Part shown: piece by piece, positions 11,503 to 24,389 of the stretch
Layout of the letters: every line of letters starts with the position of its first letter
Position numbering within the stretch: the first letter of the stretch is position 1
NCBI GenBank assembly: GCA_021464245.1
Contig: JADCRB010000026.1
Location: forward strand, 3,138,187 to 3,202,186
Length of the DNA stretch: 64,000 bases
Direction of reading: 5' to 3'
DNA from: Carallia brachiata
Lineage: Eukaryota; Streptophyta; Magnoliopsida; Malpighiales; Rhizophoraceae
Made by a program: the position numbers and the translations under genes
The notes under the pieces: generated by a model
What the model saw: the letters and a program-made list of their open reading frames with translations, nothing else
The model's database searches: none
What the model was told of the DNA's origin: nothing

Positions 11503-13179
11503 TAAGGAATCATTTCAGACAAATTACTAGTTCCTAGCACTGCCACACACCAAGGCTTCCATTTGTTTTATAGAATGCTGCAAGAGAAATTCGAACTTAA
11601 ACCCATGTACTTAATTCAGAATAAATTAAATTCGTTCTTACCACTAATTAAACTATTCATAAGTGCCTTTTTTTCAGAGAAATTACAGCTACACTGATTC
11701 TGTTATTGCAGTTTGATTGTGATTGCACAGTAATGCATGCATGGTAGATTATTTAAAGGTTTTAAGACAATCCAATTTTTACAAATAAAGCATACACCTA
11801 ACTTTTTGACGAGAGGAAAAATAAAAACAAAGGTCCATTGGACGACGGCACTTTCCCACCGTTTTGGTTGCTCTCTTTTGGAAGAACCAAACACGAAAAA
11901 GCAAATTGGGCCAATCCACGCCGGCCAGTCGGCGGGTGAAAAAGAAAGAGATATTTGTATCATGATAGACACATACCTGGTCTATCGCCGTAATGTCAAA
12001 ATTTTCCTGCTTGACTGCACACTTTGCTCATACTCTACTCATATGATAAATGTTAATAATCTGGATATTATTGTCTTGATCATTATTTGTAATATAACAA
12101 TTGTTATATTTTGTATAATAATTATAATAAAATATGGAATCAAAAAATAATAATTTTTTCTTTTTATTTTTATTACATATTTTATAAATATGATTATAAA
12201 AAACTTTTTATTTGTTACATTAAGAACAAATCTTTAGATAGTTTTCTCTTACTGTGTAATGGGAGTTATACGGCTGGTATCTTTGACATATTGGCTGGCT
12301 TTGAATGGAAAATTTTCCTACTTGACATGTACGGCGAGACATGTGCGGGGAGGCTGAATGCCGTCGTTCACTCGCTTACTTCCCTTGCGTTGTAATGTAT
12401 AGGGGAGAAAGTTGGGCCGAGGGATAGTATCGCGGTTGTTTCAAATTTTGTTGATCATGATGTACTTGGCTTATATTCATAATTGAATCTCTCCTTTTAC
12501 TTTAAAAAAACAAAGGTTTGAAAAGAAAAGTACTTGTGTTTACAGCTTCTCAATGCTTTTTAATTAGCATCAATTTTACAGTAATGTCAGGTTTTTTGTT
12601 TATTAGAAAGGTTATTAAGACATTAACTATATAATAAATAAATAATTTTTTTATTTAAATTTTACGCTCTTTTTTTATGATTAAAATTGAAACCTCTAAA
12701 AAAAGGTTTGATACTAAACAGTAAACTTCACATTTAATAAGTAAATTATCTAGCAAACAAATTACCATGCATACTTGATAATGAAAAAGAATTGAAACCT
12801 CTTAACTCCTCCCTCCATTTTAGTAAATCCAAACAGAAAAAAAGAAAAAAGAAAAAGAATTCGATTAATTGCGTCCCCTGCTGCATCAGAAGTCTGAAAT
12901 ATAGATATTTACAAATGGGTATCCGACAGATATCTTAAGTATTGAGGAGACATTTAAATGGCTGATACATTTATTTTATGTCAGTAAAATTCATGTGAAG
13001 TGGAAGAACTAAATTTGATTTTTCTTTAAGAAACCAACAAAAATCTGTTTGGAGTTTTTTATTTTATTTTTATTTTTTGTTACAATCTTATTGTTTTCAA
13101 TCAAATCTTTTAGCATTCCAGATCTCTTCGGCATTCTCGGGACAAAATGATGGACCCCAGCAGTAAATTGCCATGAGCC

Positions 13180-13222
13180 CACACGTGCGCACCCTGGTAA
13201 AAAATGATGAAGCACACGTGCG
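13180..13222. promoter_or_regulatory. Paired ACGTG (G-box/ABRE-like) motifs
   Basis: The 10-mer CACACGTGCG occurs at 13180-13189 and again at 13213-13222. ACGTG cores are bZIP/bHLH binding sites in plants, and pairs of such cores are typical of abscisic-acid-responsive promoters. The nearest gene start on either side is several kb away, so a regulatory role is only a possibility. Confidence 0.3.
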
Positions 13223-14222
13223 GAAACACCCAAGGACTGGACAGGCAATAGAAATGCACATTTGGACACGGAGTAGCTTTTTAATGCCTAGCATCATTAG
13301 CTTGCAGTGAGTGGGCTTGCAACAGATCTATATCTACCAACATGGCTTTTCCTTCCACTGATGTAAATAAATATATTTTGAATAAAGTCTATGTAGTAAA
13401 TGCGTCATCAAATATTCTGGAGAGAAATATTTAATAAAATTATCTAATAAAAATTAACATACAATATATTATTAAATAATTAAAATTTTAAAAAATTAAA
13501 TAAATTATTATATGTTAATACATGAATAACGTAACTACTTCAGTGTTATTTAAAATCAAACTTTGTAGTGAAGCCCTGTTCATTGATTCCTTCAATTAAA
13601 GTCCATTTTCCATTTAACAGATCACCTACCTTTTCTCTTTTTATCTATTTCTTTCTGTTTTTTTTTTTTTTTTTTGCTTGTTTATTGAAAGAAATTTATG
13701 TTACTTTTGGAGAAAGCTGAAACAACAAAAGGAGCTAGTAATGATAATGTTATGTACATGGAGAACAACAATGTTTGATGGGATGCGTTATAATATGGTC
13801 AAAAAGCTCAAAGCAAAAGAGACCCATCTGTGCTTGTTATATGTACTTAAGGAGAACAAATATATAAAGCTGAATGCAATTATGAATATGATCATCCATC
13901 CCATATTGCCAAAATCATTCCTTAGACTTGAATCAAATTGATTCTTTAAAAGCTTTCCTCTACCATTACTTTCAAAATCTTCATAATGAATGACGAGTTT
14001 GAAAATTTAAGGCTCTTGTTCATAAACAGTTCCCACCTAAAGCTTCATCCCCCCACCAACACATATCTCCACTAACTAGTAGGTAGTAACCAAAGATAAT
14101 GGAGATAAATGGGGGGGAAAAAAACAAGAAAAAGAAATCCACTTAAAGCTAGTCTTAGTTTGTTTTGTCTCATGTTTGCTGCATGCAAAACCTTGCAACT
14201 CACTAAATCCTCTGGCCTATGC

Positions 14223-17200
14223 TCATGCATCTGTCCAAGCAGCAAAAACTGGCATGTGAGCCAAGGAGACTGAAGGCCTTATTTGGGTGGATGGAATCCA
14301 AGAATTCATATTACTATTTGGACTAGTATATAACTTGGATGCTGCTGATGGAGGCATTGCAAGGAGCATTGGCAAGCTAGCTCTATCTGGGGTGCCTTCT
14401 CTGGAGCTACTTAAACTAGTCGCCAGTGAAGAAGCCTTGGACAAGTGAGCTCCCAGCTTAGCAGAGTCCTCTAATTCTGGCTGATGTACCACATTTGCGA
14501 TATCCATCCCCATCACATTGTCCGGGGCCAATGAGAATTCCTGAGCCTTATAGTTGCCAGTAACATACGAAGAACCTTTGTGATCAAGTTGCTGGGAGGA
14601 CTGGTAGAGGACCATTTTCCAATCTGATCCAGTTTCGTTGTTCTTCTGCAAGGAATTTGCTTCTCCGTGGCTGTTAGGCTCTTGATTTGGAGTCCCATTA
14701 ATTGATCTCGTGTCTTTGTTTCTCCTGGCTAAATCTCCCGCTAGTAGGGTATTGCTTGCCATGATTCGTTCAACATCATACCTTGTTATGTCAAAGTTTG
14801 TTACGGCATTAGCCCCGCGGAATTTTATAGCTGCTACATCATATGCTTCAGCTGCTTCTTCTTGGGTGCCTGAAAGTTTAGTTGAAAGAATCAAACTTTA
14901 CTTGCATAGTGTCATCTCGTGTGAAAGTGTATAAAATAACAATTTTGACTAAAGTTTTGATTGCAGAAAATTAAAAGTGGCCGAAAAGGAAAAGAAAAAT
15001 GGGGCTGAGAGAGGCTCAAACATCGGCCTTTAGAAGTCTAAAGGGACACCCATAATTACTTTATTAGTGAGATAGTTGGCTAAAGGTAATTGAGGAAATT
15101 ATGGCACATTTGAATAAACAGAAACATAGTTCTGGTGTGACAGAACTCACTGAATGTTCCTAGATAAAGATCCTTATTGCCAGCAACTCTGCCAATCCTA
15201 GCTTGCCATCTTCCATGTTGGTGATGCCTGCTACAAATTGAAACGTAAAGGGGAGACAATTCATTTTATTAGGGAAAATGCAAGCAATAAATATTCATAT
15301 GACTACTAGATGAAGTTGGATAGCAAGACCTTGTCACTCCTCTGTACATTGAAGCCCCCCTAGAGAATCCACTGCTTTTTCTGCGTATTTGTTTCAATAA
15401 AAAAAAAAATAATAAAATAATAACTTTTGCAAGTAAAAATGTTGATGCAGGCACCAAAATGCAATGTGCAAAGCTCTAAGGCTTCTACCTTCTTAAATGG
15501 GCAACATATTCTTGCCTGGTCATGTTGTTCATTTCTTCCAGTTCCTTTTGGTAATTTTCCAACTGAGAAAACAAACAAGTCAGTAACAAATTTAATGACA
15601 AGTAGTTAGAAATAGCCCCATAGAAACTGATTTTTGCAATGTGAACAAAGGATTCCATACAGGGAAATTGATGTGAGTGGAGGGTCCCCAGTACTTGAGT
15701 GCAGCTAGATCATAAGCTCTTGCAGCTTTTTCCTCCATATCATAACCTCCTGAAATTTACATTTTGGATTTACCTCATTAACATTTTGTGGGAGGGGATC
15801 TTATAAATGTTTAAATCATTGGACATAAAAAGAACTTACCTAGATAAACTGTGAGTTGTCAAATGTTCGAATGGCATCCCCAGCCGAGAACATAACAACA
15901 AAATCAGTCACATATATAGTGTCAGTGGGGCTAAAGAAACAGAGAACTAAAAATTACAGAGCCATTCATATGTAGAAAATCGTGATGGGGTGGTTCTTAG
16001 TATGGTTGCCAACCTTGCCTTCCTTTTCTGCTCTGACCTTCTTTCTTGCAACTATTGTCCCACAAATGTGCTTCATATCTCCCAGTCCATCTATGCCTAA
16101 TTATGAACAGCCATTAAGAAATTAGGTTTATTTAGAAAAGAATGGAAATAATAGGAGAAGAAAAAAAAACCAAATAAAAAAAGGTTAAATTGGCCTAAAG
16201 GAAGAGACAAGGTAGGGAAAGAAACAATGCACAAGAAAGCAAATACTTTATGGACAAGCTGGGAACAAAGAAAAAGAAACACCAAGACAAAATGGAAGAA
16301 TTAAAAAAAGGTGATTAAGGAATAAATTAAGGACTAACCTTGTCACACCCCTATATTGAGAAGTTCTTTGCCCAAATGTATCGATGGACTTCCTGTGGAC
16401 AATCTGCTTCTGATCCACCTTCTCAGCACCCCTTTTCTTGTTTTCCATGGCAGCACAGTCAGCCACAGTAGGTGAGATTTGCTGGGAACCAGTAACACAA
16501 CTTGATTGGGAGCCAGGGCTCATGGACAAGCTCAAAGATTGCAAATCCCCATATGTAACTGCACTAAAGGAACCAGATTCAGTTCCATTGTCAGCCATGC
16601 ATCCAATCATCTTCTGATCCATTGCATGACTTGTTGTGTAGGTCCTTGAAGCCCAGTTCTTGACACCATTTTCATCTCCCAGAGTTGGAATTTGAAGATG
16701 GCAGCTATTAGAAACCTGAGTTTCTTTCCCCTCTTCTCCTAGTAATATCTCATGGCTTCTGAAGTTGGAGAAATATGGATACTGTTGAGCCTGCATCTGT
16801 TCTTGCTGCCTGGAGCTTTGTTGAAAATGAGTTAGGCAATTCTGGTTGTTGGGTTCATGATCTGGGTGTTGGCCATAATACGCCCTGTCCAAGCTAAGAG
16901 GCATGATTTCTCTGTCATTGCCTTCATAGTGATGGGTCCCCATGGTTGCACCACCAAAGAAGTCCTCCAGCTTTGGAGTTGAACTTGTTACCAATGTTTC
17001 TTCACAATAGAAAGTCAAAAACAAAATAGTCCACAAGTTTGAGAATAAGCGAAAAAAAAAAAGCCCCAGAAGAAAAGAATATACAGCTGTAAAAATGTGA
17101 GGGCTACTAAGTAGCTAGCTAACCTTGAGGCTGTGACCCGATGAGAGCTTCCATAATGCAAAGAGAGCCATCAGACTTTAGTGGCATCCCATGCAAGGTA

Positions 17201-17436
17201 GAGTACAAACCACCATTTTCACTTTCAACACCATAGGATATGCCATAGTTGAGATGTGATGGGGAGTGAAAGAAGCTTGTTGAGATAGCACTAGGAATGG
17301 CAGCAGGGGAAGACCCTGTTTGGTTTTGGTGGTTTGGTCCTGAAGAAACCTCCATTTTCATGTGTGGAGAGAGAGAAAAACCCAACAAGTTAGTATTGCT
17401 CTTGCTGTTATCATCATCATTGCGCATAGACTTCAT
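14223..17436 (-). CDS. ANT: AINTEGUMENTA, AP2/ERF double-AP2 transcription factor
   Basis: Nine exons: 17436-17124, 16999-16339, 16096-16014, 15848-15840, 15749-15661, 15562-15489, 15380-15330, 15227-15151, 14869-14223. All introns are GT-AG and the 2004 bases close in frame to 667 residues (Arabidopsis ANT is about 555). The N-terminus ([33 protein letters not shown]) and the pre-domain block [18 protein letters not shown] are ANT signatures. AP2 repeat 1 spans about 318-385 with the ten-residue insertion of the ANT group, the linker about 386-420 ([20 protein letters not shown]), and AP2 repeat 2 about 421-485. The C-terminus ends [10 protein letters not shown], like ANT. ANT is a nuclear regulator that prolongs cell proliferation in lateral organs and ovules. 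Spacers of several kb on both sides leave room for distal control, and the leader has CT tracts and a small overlapping upstream ORF. No lesion is seen. Confidence 0.97.
15840..15848 (-). other. ANT: 9-nucleotide micro-exon of ANT
   Basis: The exon TTTATCTAG (minus strand) lies between an ACAG acceptor and a GTAAG donor. It completes the codons for Val-Tyr-Leu and the first base of Gly within the VYLGGYD core of AP2 repeat 1. Without it, exons 3 and 5 still join in frame but lose three core residues. A 9-base exon at this position is a known conserved trait of ANT/AIL genes, and gene finders often miss it. Confidence 0.95.
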
Positions 17437-17443
17437 TTTTCAT
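17417..17443 (-). promoter_or_regulatory. Short upstream ORF overlapping the ANT start
   Basis: An ATG at 17443-17441, seven bases upstream of the ANT ATG and out of frame, encodes eight residues and stops with TGA at 17419-17417, inside the ANT coding sequence. Initiation there would compete with the main start. Its effect depends on start context and is untested. Confidence 0.4.
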
Positions 17444-17567
17444 GTGTGTGTTTTTGTGTTGCTGATACTTTCTATCTGAGAAGAGATTCTGTGTATGTTT
17501 CTCTTAAGGCAAAGCAAATTCCATCATTGGGTCAAAATAAACTAATCACATAACAACAGCTAGCCAA

Positions 17568-17690
17568 TCTCTCTCTCTCTCTCTGTCTCATTAATGCAGA
17601 AGTGGATTGGGGAAAATCTAACCACTCATCTAAAAACAAACAAATCCAGCTCCTGAAACTGCATCTATGCTCTCTCTCTCTCTCTCTCTC
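17568..17690 (-). repeat. CT/GA tracts in the ANT leader
   Basis: Two (CT)n tracts at 17568-17584 and 17670-17690 (GA-rich on the transcribed strand) lie 130-255 bases upstream of the ANT start. GA/CT tracts are common in plant leaders and core promoters, and GAGA-binding BPC factors bind such tracts. A role here is inferred. Confidence 0.5.
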
Positions 17691-20600
17691 GTTTTCGCTC
17701 TGTGAAAAGATTTCCAAAGAGAACAAAGCAAGTTCCTTTAAACTAAAACAAAAAGAATGAGTTCCAGTAGGCAATGCAGGGCATCCTTCCTGCATTCCAT
17801 GGGGATCTGTGTATGAGAAAGACCTCTACTTTTGCTTTAATCTACGCTCCCCTTCTCATCTCTAAACCCCTTCATGCCTTTCTTTTTCCTTCACCTTATT
17901 TAAGAGCTAAGACATATACATACACATCAAAGATCCTTAAAACCCCATGCCTCCATTAAAAAACCAATATGCATAAAAAAGACCAAAATCCTACACTAAA
18001 GACAAACCAGTAGCTGTACCAGCAGTGCTACTTAGACAATAAGAGAGACCCATTTCTCAATCGGATATATAAAGAGACTTGCTTTATAGTAACACCCAGA
18101 AAAACCCATCAGCCAAAGTAGTGTTCTTGTTAGCTGCCAACCAAATTATAGGCAAACAAAACAAATAAAATAAAATAAAATAAAGAGAGGAAGTGATTTT
18201 TTTTTAAATGCAATGTACTAGTACGTTGACCGGCCAAACAGCCTCTCTGCTAAATTTGAAAAAAAAAAAAAAGGATAGCATACAATTTTTACTTAAAATT
18301 TTATAAATATAAGAGGATCGTATATTGAAACGTTAATAATGCATTGAGCTGTGAATTAATAGAAAAAATAAAATCATCTTTAGTTTAATTGACGATGGAG
18401 AAATAAGTGTTTCAGGTTCAGATGTTTTTTTGTTTTAATAAATAAAAGATGAGAAAATAAAACAAAAAAAAAAACAATGTGTCCATCTTGTCACTTCAAA
18501 ACTGTACGGTCGCTTCTGTGGCGTCTGCCGCCTCTACAGTTTTCTGGCGCTGTGTAGTCCAAATGGATACGACGTCGTTTCCGCGTTTCAATTTATTCCC
18601 TGAGCCGCGGCACGCCTTGGCATATTCATACACGCTTTTTGACAGCCTTTGAATTTTGCTCTTCAACTTTATCCCAAACTTGGCTTTTTTTTGTTTTTTT
18701 TTTTGACCAGATGTCTTTTTTGTTAGTTTGGTATAGAAATCTTACATGGAGAAAAGGTGGAACGTATTAGACGAATATTTATATAAAGTGTCACGTCGTA
18801 TTGTTGTATTGATCATTTATTTATTATAATTCCCTTATAATCATCAGTTGGGGTATAACCGAAGGAGCATGACTTAATTAGATATGTTCATTTGAGTCAA
18901 ATTGTTAGGACCATTTAAAAAATTTTTGAAATTGCAACCGAACTAAAAAAACAGTAAAATTAATTAGAAATCATCAATACTTATAATTTAGTTTGTTTGG
19001 TTTGAAAGTTTAAACAATGTGATTTACATTTTTCATTTTCTCAACTTGCCCAACAAATGAATCTGTCGGGTTACAAAGAAAAAAGAATTTGAAGATACTT
19101 AATGAGATTTTGACTTTTCAAATATAAAAAAACGAGAAAGTAAAGTTTTAAAGATTGGATCAAGAATAAGTAATCGAAAACTTGACAATGAAAATTATAT
19201 GAATTGCCTAGGGTGTTGGTGAATCATTTGTGTGAGTTGTGAGGGTTGATTTTTTTTATTATTTTATGTCTTTAAAAGTACTTTTGAACTTTTCTTCTTA
19301 TAACGTAATTTGATTTCGTTTTAGCAGTTTTGGGCTCTCAAATTTGGGATCAAATTGTTAGATGTAATTTACCTAAATTATAAGCATATCAAATCCATCG
19401 TCAACGGTTTTGACAATTTCAGTTAGATTTTAGTCGGATTCGTTAGCTTAAGTACATTGAATAGCTTCGTTTATACCTCTAATCGTCAGAATTATAAAGG
19501 TACAATTAACATCATTATCGTGGGATAAGCCAAAAATCAGCTGTAACCTTAATGAATTTTTATAGTGTATTCTTATTACTTTTTTATTTTCTTATTTGAG
19601 TCATAAATTGTTATGTTTTGTTTCATGTGAGTTCAATTTTGGACAAAATTAGTCAATTTGTAAACAAAAGAAGTTTGACTAGATAGAATATGTTACAAAA
19701 ATCTAAATTTAATTAAAATAAATCGACTCAAATAATATAAAATATAAAGGTATAAGAATGGAAGCAAAAAGTAATAAGACCATTTGAAAATTTTGTAATG
19801 GTAAGACTCATTGGTAGTTTATCCTGATTTAGTGTTATATTGCATGTATTAAGAAAAACTCAAATGTGAATAACAAAGTCTGATTGATGTTTGAAGTGAG
19901 AGAACTTCCACATCGTGTAGTGATTTTAGTGGTCTCCTCTTCAAGTCCATCTAAATAAGTTAATCTTGAACTAATTTTCTCCAAATATGGCAACTTGTCA
20001 CTATTCTGAAAGAATTTAAGCTTGCAACTGCAAGGAGCAAACTTCCAACGTTACACAAGTGTTGGATGTTCCCCAAGTTGTTTCCTTCACTATATTATAT
20101 CTATATTTTATGTGATAAGCCAAACTCAGTACAAAATACATTTTATTATTAGACAAAAATATGGAACACCAGATTCATTATAAATTAAATCTATCTAATA
20201 ATTCTCAAAAGATCAAAGTTTAACACAAGAGAAATGTAAGTGCAACCTTTTTAAATTAAAACATATCAATCGATCGATTTAGAATAAATGAGCAACATTT
20301 GGATATGATTTGATAAACAAAATTGTCGGTCGTAAGCTAACCCAACGACCTAACAAACAAAGATTGAACCAAAAGACTAGGATTAGATGTGAGGGCAGTC
20401 TTATCAGATGTGGTAGGAAAATATGTCAAGTGAAGATTCAAATTCTTGTCTAGTACTCATAAATAAAATAAAAAAAAAACTTAGGATTGGATGATTAGAA
20501 AGTTAAAATAGTGGGCCCAATAGAGTAGTAGAAAGAGAATGTTTATGAAGAGAGAGAATTGGCTTACCATGGATCCTGCTGAGGGAATCTGAACATTAAT

Positions 20601-21604
20601 AGGACCAGAAGGATTTCCCATTAGTGGGTCCTCATGAAGAGGTGACCACTCCATATGCGTACGTTGATGTGGCCTTGGTTTTTTTTTTTTTTTTTGATTC
20701 ATGCGGCGTTCAGTTCAATTGAATTGGATCGAGAGGTAGCTAATCATGGTTGGTGGGCTTAGAGGCCGAGTAAGTGATATTCCATGCGAGTCCAAATAAG
20801 AGACTTACAACTGTGCGGGGAAAAAAAAAAAATTGTTCAGACTTAAAAAAAAAAAAGGAAAAAAAAATTGAAACCTGAAATTGGTCTGTTGGTTTCAGAT
20901 TTTATCAACTATAATATAATATAATAACATCCTTCTACAAAAGAAAAAATTCATTAAACCCACCTTTATTAATGTTTATGAATGACAATAAGACGGAATG
21001 AAGCGGTGACTGCCATCTTATTTTCTGGTTCCGAATTGGAACCAATCCCTATTTCCACCGGCGATCCCTAAGCGGATGAGTTTAAGGAACAGTCATCATC
21101 TTCGCTCCGCCCACAAATAAAGGGGCAAAAAAAAAAGAAAGAAATATGTCAAATAAGAAAAAAAAAAAAAACAATTGAATCTTTGAAAAGGGGACATAGA
21201 TTACATCATAATAAATATCCAAGAAAGAGACAAAGTAGTACTGGTGGTACTACGCCAGTAATTAACCCAAAAAAATGTAAATTAAAGAAAAGGCAAAATC
21301 TAGAAATTACTTACATAATAAGTATGAATCGTTTAATCAATTTGAAAAGGAAAATCAAAGAACATGTATAATTAAAAAATTATTAACATAATCAAGTAAG
21401 AATTGTTTAATTAGAGATTTACAATAATAGTTTTCAAAGAATTGGCAAACTCGAAGCTTGAAAAGTTTAACAGGAAAAAACTCTCTCCATCTAATTCTAA
21501 AAGCATGGGCACTGGAAAAAGATACAGAGAGAATTGTCCGAGAATACTTCGGTTTGAGGGCTGGATTAACATATGGTAAGGGAAGGTAGTTAATGAAAGG
21601 ATAA
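17691..21604. other. ANT upstream region, no further gene seen
   Basis: Probable 5' flank of ANT. A TATATA-containing site at 18066-18073 could place a transcription start near 18030, which would make a leader of about 600 bases; this is uncertain. A box B-like AGGTTCAGATG near 18413 and T runs at 18688-18705 and 20680-20695 suggest decayed retroposons. The segment at 19880-19960, which includes a motif starting GATGTTTGAAGTGAGAG, is reminiscent of LTR ends but has no bounded structure. No coding exon is recognised. Confidence 0.4.
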
Positions 21605-22363
21605 GGGTGCGTTTATTTTATAAGATAAAATAAAATAATATAAAATAAAAATTAATTATATTATATTATTTTATATTTAATTAGTTAATAAGATAAATAT
21701 AAGATAATATAATTTTATTATTTTATAAATATGAGATAGTATTATCTTTTTTATTTTAATAAGTTAATTTATCCAATCTGATAAGTTAGTGTTGATAAAT
21801 TAAATATTTTTTTATAATGATAAATTACATATTTATTAAAATGTCCTTTTAATTAAAATAAAATTTAATTTTTTTTTATAAAAATTAATATAAAATTAAA
21901 AAAACTCATTTCTCTCACCTCCTTTTTCTCTCTCTCTCCTCCCACCCCTCTCTCTCTCATCCTCTATGTGTTTTTTCTCTCTCCTCCTTCCTCTCTCTTT
22001 CTCTTACCACCTCTCTCTCTCCTCATCTCTCTCTCTTTCCTTTCTCTCTGTTCCTTCTTCCCTTCTTTCCTCTCTCCTCCTTCCTAATAACTATTGCTTA
22101 ATTTTAACTACTTTTAATAAAAATATGTTGAAATTAATGATAAATATAAGTTAATTATTTCTATTCATACACTCTGTAAGTTAAAATATATTAATGTATT
22201 ATACTATTTTGTCCATATTATCTAAATATTAAATAGAATATTTATTTTATACTATTTGATATTATCTAAATGTAGTATAGACTAATAATTTAGTCAATCA
22301 CATACCATCTTGACATATATTATCATGTACTATATTATTTAATCTGCGTATTAAAGCATCGTT
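21605..22363. mobile_element. Probable AT-rich MITE (TAA-flanked)
   Basis: The element starts GGGTGCGTTTATTTTATAAG after TAA (21602-21604) and ends ..GCATCGTT before TAA (22364-22366). The reverse complement of the right end, AACGATGCTTTAATACGC, partly matches the left end (GNTGC.TTTA). The interior is AT-rich with subterminal ATAATAT repeats and a CT-rich block (about 21918-22085), with no transposase frame. The terminal match is imperfect, so the class (Tourist-like or hAT-like) is uncertain. Confidence 0.35.
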
Positions 22364-23182
22364 TAAATTGTCTCCTAAAAAATAATATATTTTTATTATT
22401 ATATAAAAGATAAAAGAATAAGGATTGGGGCGAATTCAGGGTGAGATTGTGCCAAAGACATTAAATGCCATCCTTATGTTTTGACTTTGTTTAAAATTTC
22501 AAAGATCGGAAATTTCCTCTGCGATTTATGGTCAATTTTATTTGATTTTGTTTTCTATAAGGGAGCGGTCGGACGGATCCTGTAGGACGGGAACCATTGT
22601 CATCCCTGTTAATGTCGGCACATTTTACGTAGAGAATTTAATGTCTAAAGCATGTGCTTTACATTCTTATTGGTAAATTAGAAAAAACGAAAAAAAAAAA
22701 TATGTAGATTAAGGTAAAATCTGTTGTTTGGGAAAAATGAAATGAAAAAGCGTGGAAGGCTGCAAAGTATCAGTACGGTACTATCCAATATAAAATTTTG
22801 AAGAAAAAAGTACAGGAATTAAAAAAAAAAAAAACCTAAATATCTTAACTTATTATCTCACCCAACTAATAATAGGGACAATTTAGTCATTTAACAATCT
22901 AACTAAAATCATTTCGTTTTTTACTCATTTTCTTTCTTATATTTTTCTATTTTTCTAAACAATGGATCCATTTATTTTTTTTCTCATAAATTTCTTTTCT
23001 AACCATTTTCTTTTCTAATCTCTTTCTTTCCAACCAAAATTTTACTATTCAAGGGCTTAAGATTTGTAGTGCAACAAGTTTTGTTATTGTCAATTGAGTG
23101 CTTGTACTAGGTTGCATGGTCTTCGAATGAACAAGGCATCGAAAAGCTAGCCATCATATACATATACACACACCACATCTAA

Positions 23183-23226
23183 TGAATTGTTACGAGATTT
23201 TTTTTTTGAGTGAATTGTTACGAGAT
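23183..23226 (-). repeat. Ultrashort retroposon scar, perfect 16-bp duplication
   Basis: Perfect direct repeat TGAATTGTTACGAGAT at 23183-23198 and 23211-23226 flanks the 12-bp insert TTTTTTTTTGAG (minus strand CTC plus nine A). This is a second very clean example. Confidence 0.75.
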
Positions 23227-23467
23227 ATTTACCGTCCACTAAAAATCAGCCTAAATGAAGTACAAATCAAGTTTTTATTTGTAATTTAGCCAAAATTGCA
23301 CACAAAATTCTTGGCCAAATATAGATTGCCAACCGTAAGCCAAAACTCTAACTTTTTGTAAAACAAACTCGAATTTCACCATTCAGAATTAAATAACTTA
23401 TGTCTTTATCAGTCGTCTAAAGTATAGCTCGATAAGGCCATAATTTGCCTTTTGACGATGAACTTAA

Positions 23468-24389
23468 CACTGTTTAAATAAGACATTAAGTGAATAGGAA
23501 AGGGGGGAGGATAATGGGAGAGAGAAAAATCAAGGATGAGAAAAACTTTTCATCCTTTCTTATTTTTGAGAAAATGTGATGGAAATAAAAAAATAAAAAT
23601 TTATTATTTGAGAAAATGTGGAAAGTGAAAGAAAAAAATATGTATGAAAATACTATTTTTATTATATATGGGCTATAAAGTCTTTTAATAAAAGTATTAG
23701 GAAAATAAATAATTTTCTTTCTAATTTTGGAAGAAATGAATTTGATAGGCTAAAAAGAAAAATTAGTTTTCCTCTCCTCCAAAAATATTTCTCAAATACA
23801 AACATTAACATTTTTTCTCTCTGTTTTCTCTCGCTCTCTCTTATCTCTTCCTTTAAACACAGTGTCAAGATCAACACTCACCCTGTTTTCTCTCTTCTCT
23901 TCCTCTCTTCATCTGCTGCCTCCTGTCTTTTTTCAAGAGTTTTTAAAAGTTCAAATACACTATGAACCCTCAGTAACCTTGGTTTTGCAAAAAAAAAAAA
24001 GAAGAGAAAAATGTGAGGAATAAAAGTGTGAGAAATTAATGTTGGGAAAGAGAAAATTTTTTATCCTTTTATGTTTGAAAGAGTATAGTATAAAGAAAGA
24101 AAGCTAAAATATTTTATTCAAAAATGTGTGGAAAGCGAGAGAAAAATAAATAGTATATATTGTAATACCAAATTATTCATAGAAAATAAAATAAGATTAT
24201 AACAGTAATTTTGCACTAAAAAAAAAAAAAAAAGGAACTGCCCCATTTGGGGCTGCAAGGGAATGGCTTTTTGGTTTCTCTACGCCTCAGCTATTATTTT
24301 CTTTCCCCGTCTTTTCCAAACGCTCACTTTTTACCTCTTCATCCAAATTATTTCCTTCCTCTATCTTTTGCACCTTACCAAACATAGCG
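23468..24389. mobile_element. Possible Tourist-like MITE or nested MITE
   Basis: TAA lies on each side (23465-23467 and 24390-24392). The left end CACTGTTTAAATAAG and the reverse-complemented right end CGCTATGTTTGGTAAGG are loosely similar. The interior is purine-rich on one half and pyrimidine-rich on the other, with no protein-coding frame. It may be nested or decayed. The short imperfect ends make this tentative. Confidence 0.3.

Larger units (their letters stand above)
7193..14222. other. Gene-poor spacer downstream of ANT
   Basis: About 7 kb without a supportable gene. It holds small tandem repeats, two poly(A)/(T) scars, an (AT)n tract near 10308-10326, a (TG)n tract at 11482-11502 and a pair of CACACGTGCG motifs at 13180-13222. 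Segments of less AT-rich DNA at 7300-7680, 11820-11950 and 13100-13300 have open frames in more than one phase, and none resembles a known protein. A box B-like GGATTCAAATG near 7805 may mark a SINE fragment. Confidence 0.5.

Noticed and set aside
17532..17795. 87-codon minus frame upstream of ANT
   Set aside because: It depends on the CT/GA tracts of the ANT leader, which read as repetitive Arg-Glu.
18688..18730. T run with TTTTTTG on both sides as another poly(A) scar
   Set aside because: The flanking repeat is itself homopolymeric, so no meaningful target duplication can be shown.
21966..22154. 62-codon plus frame
   Set aside because: It is a Ser/Leu-rich translation of a CT-rich block inside a MITE-like element.
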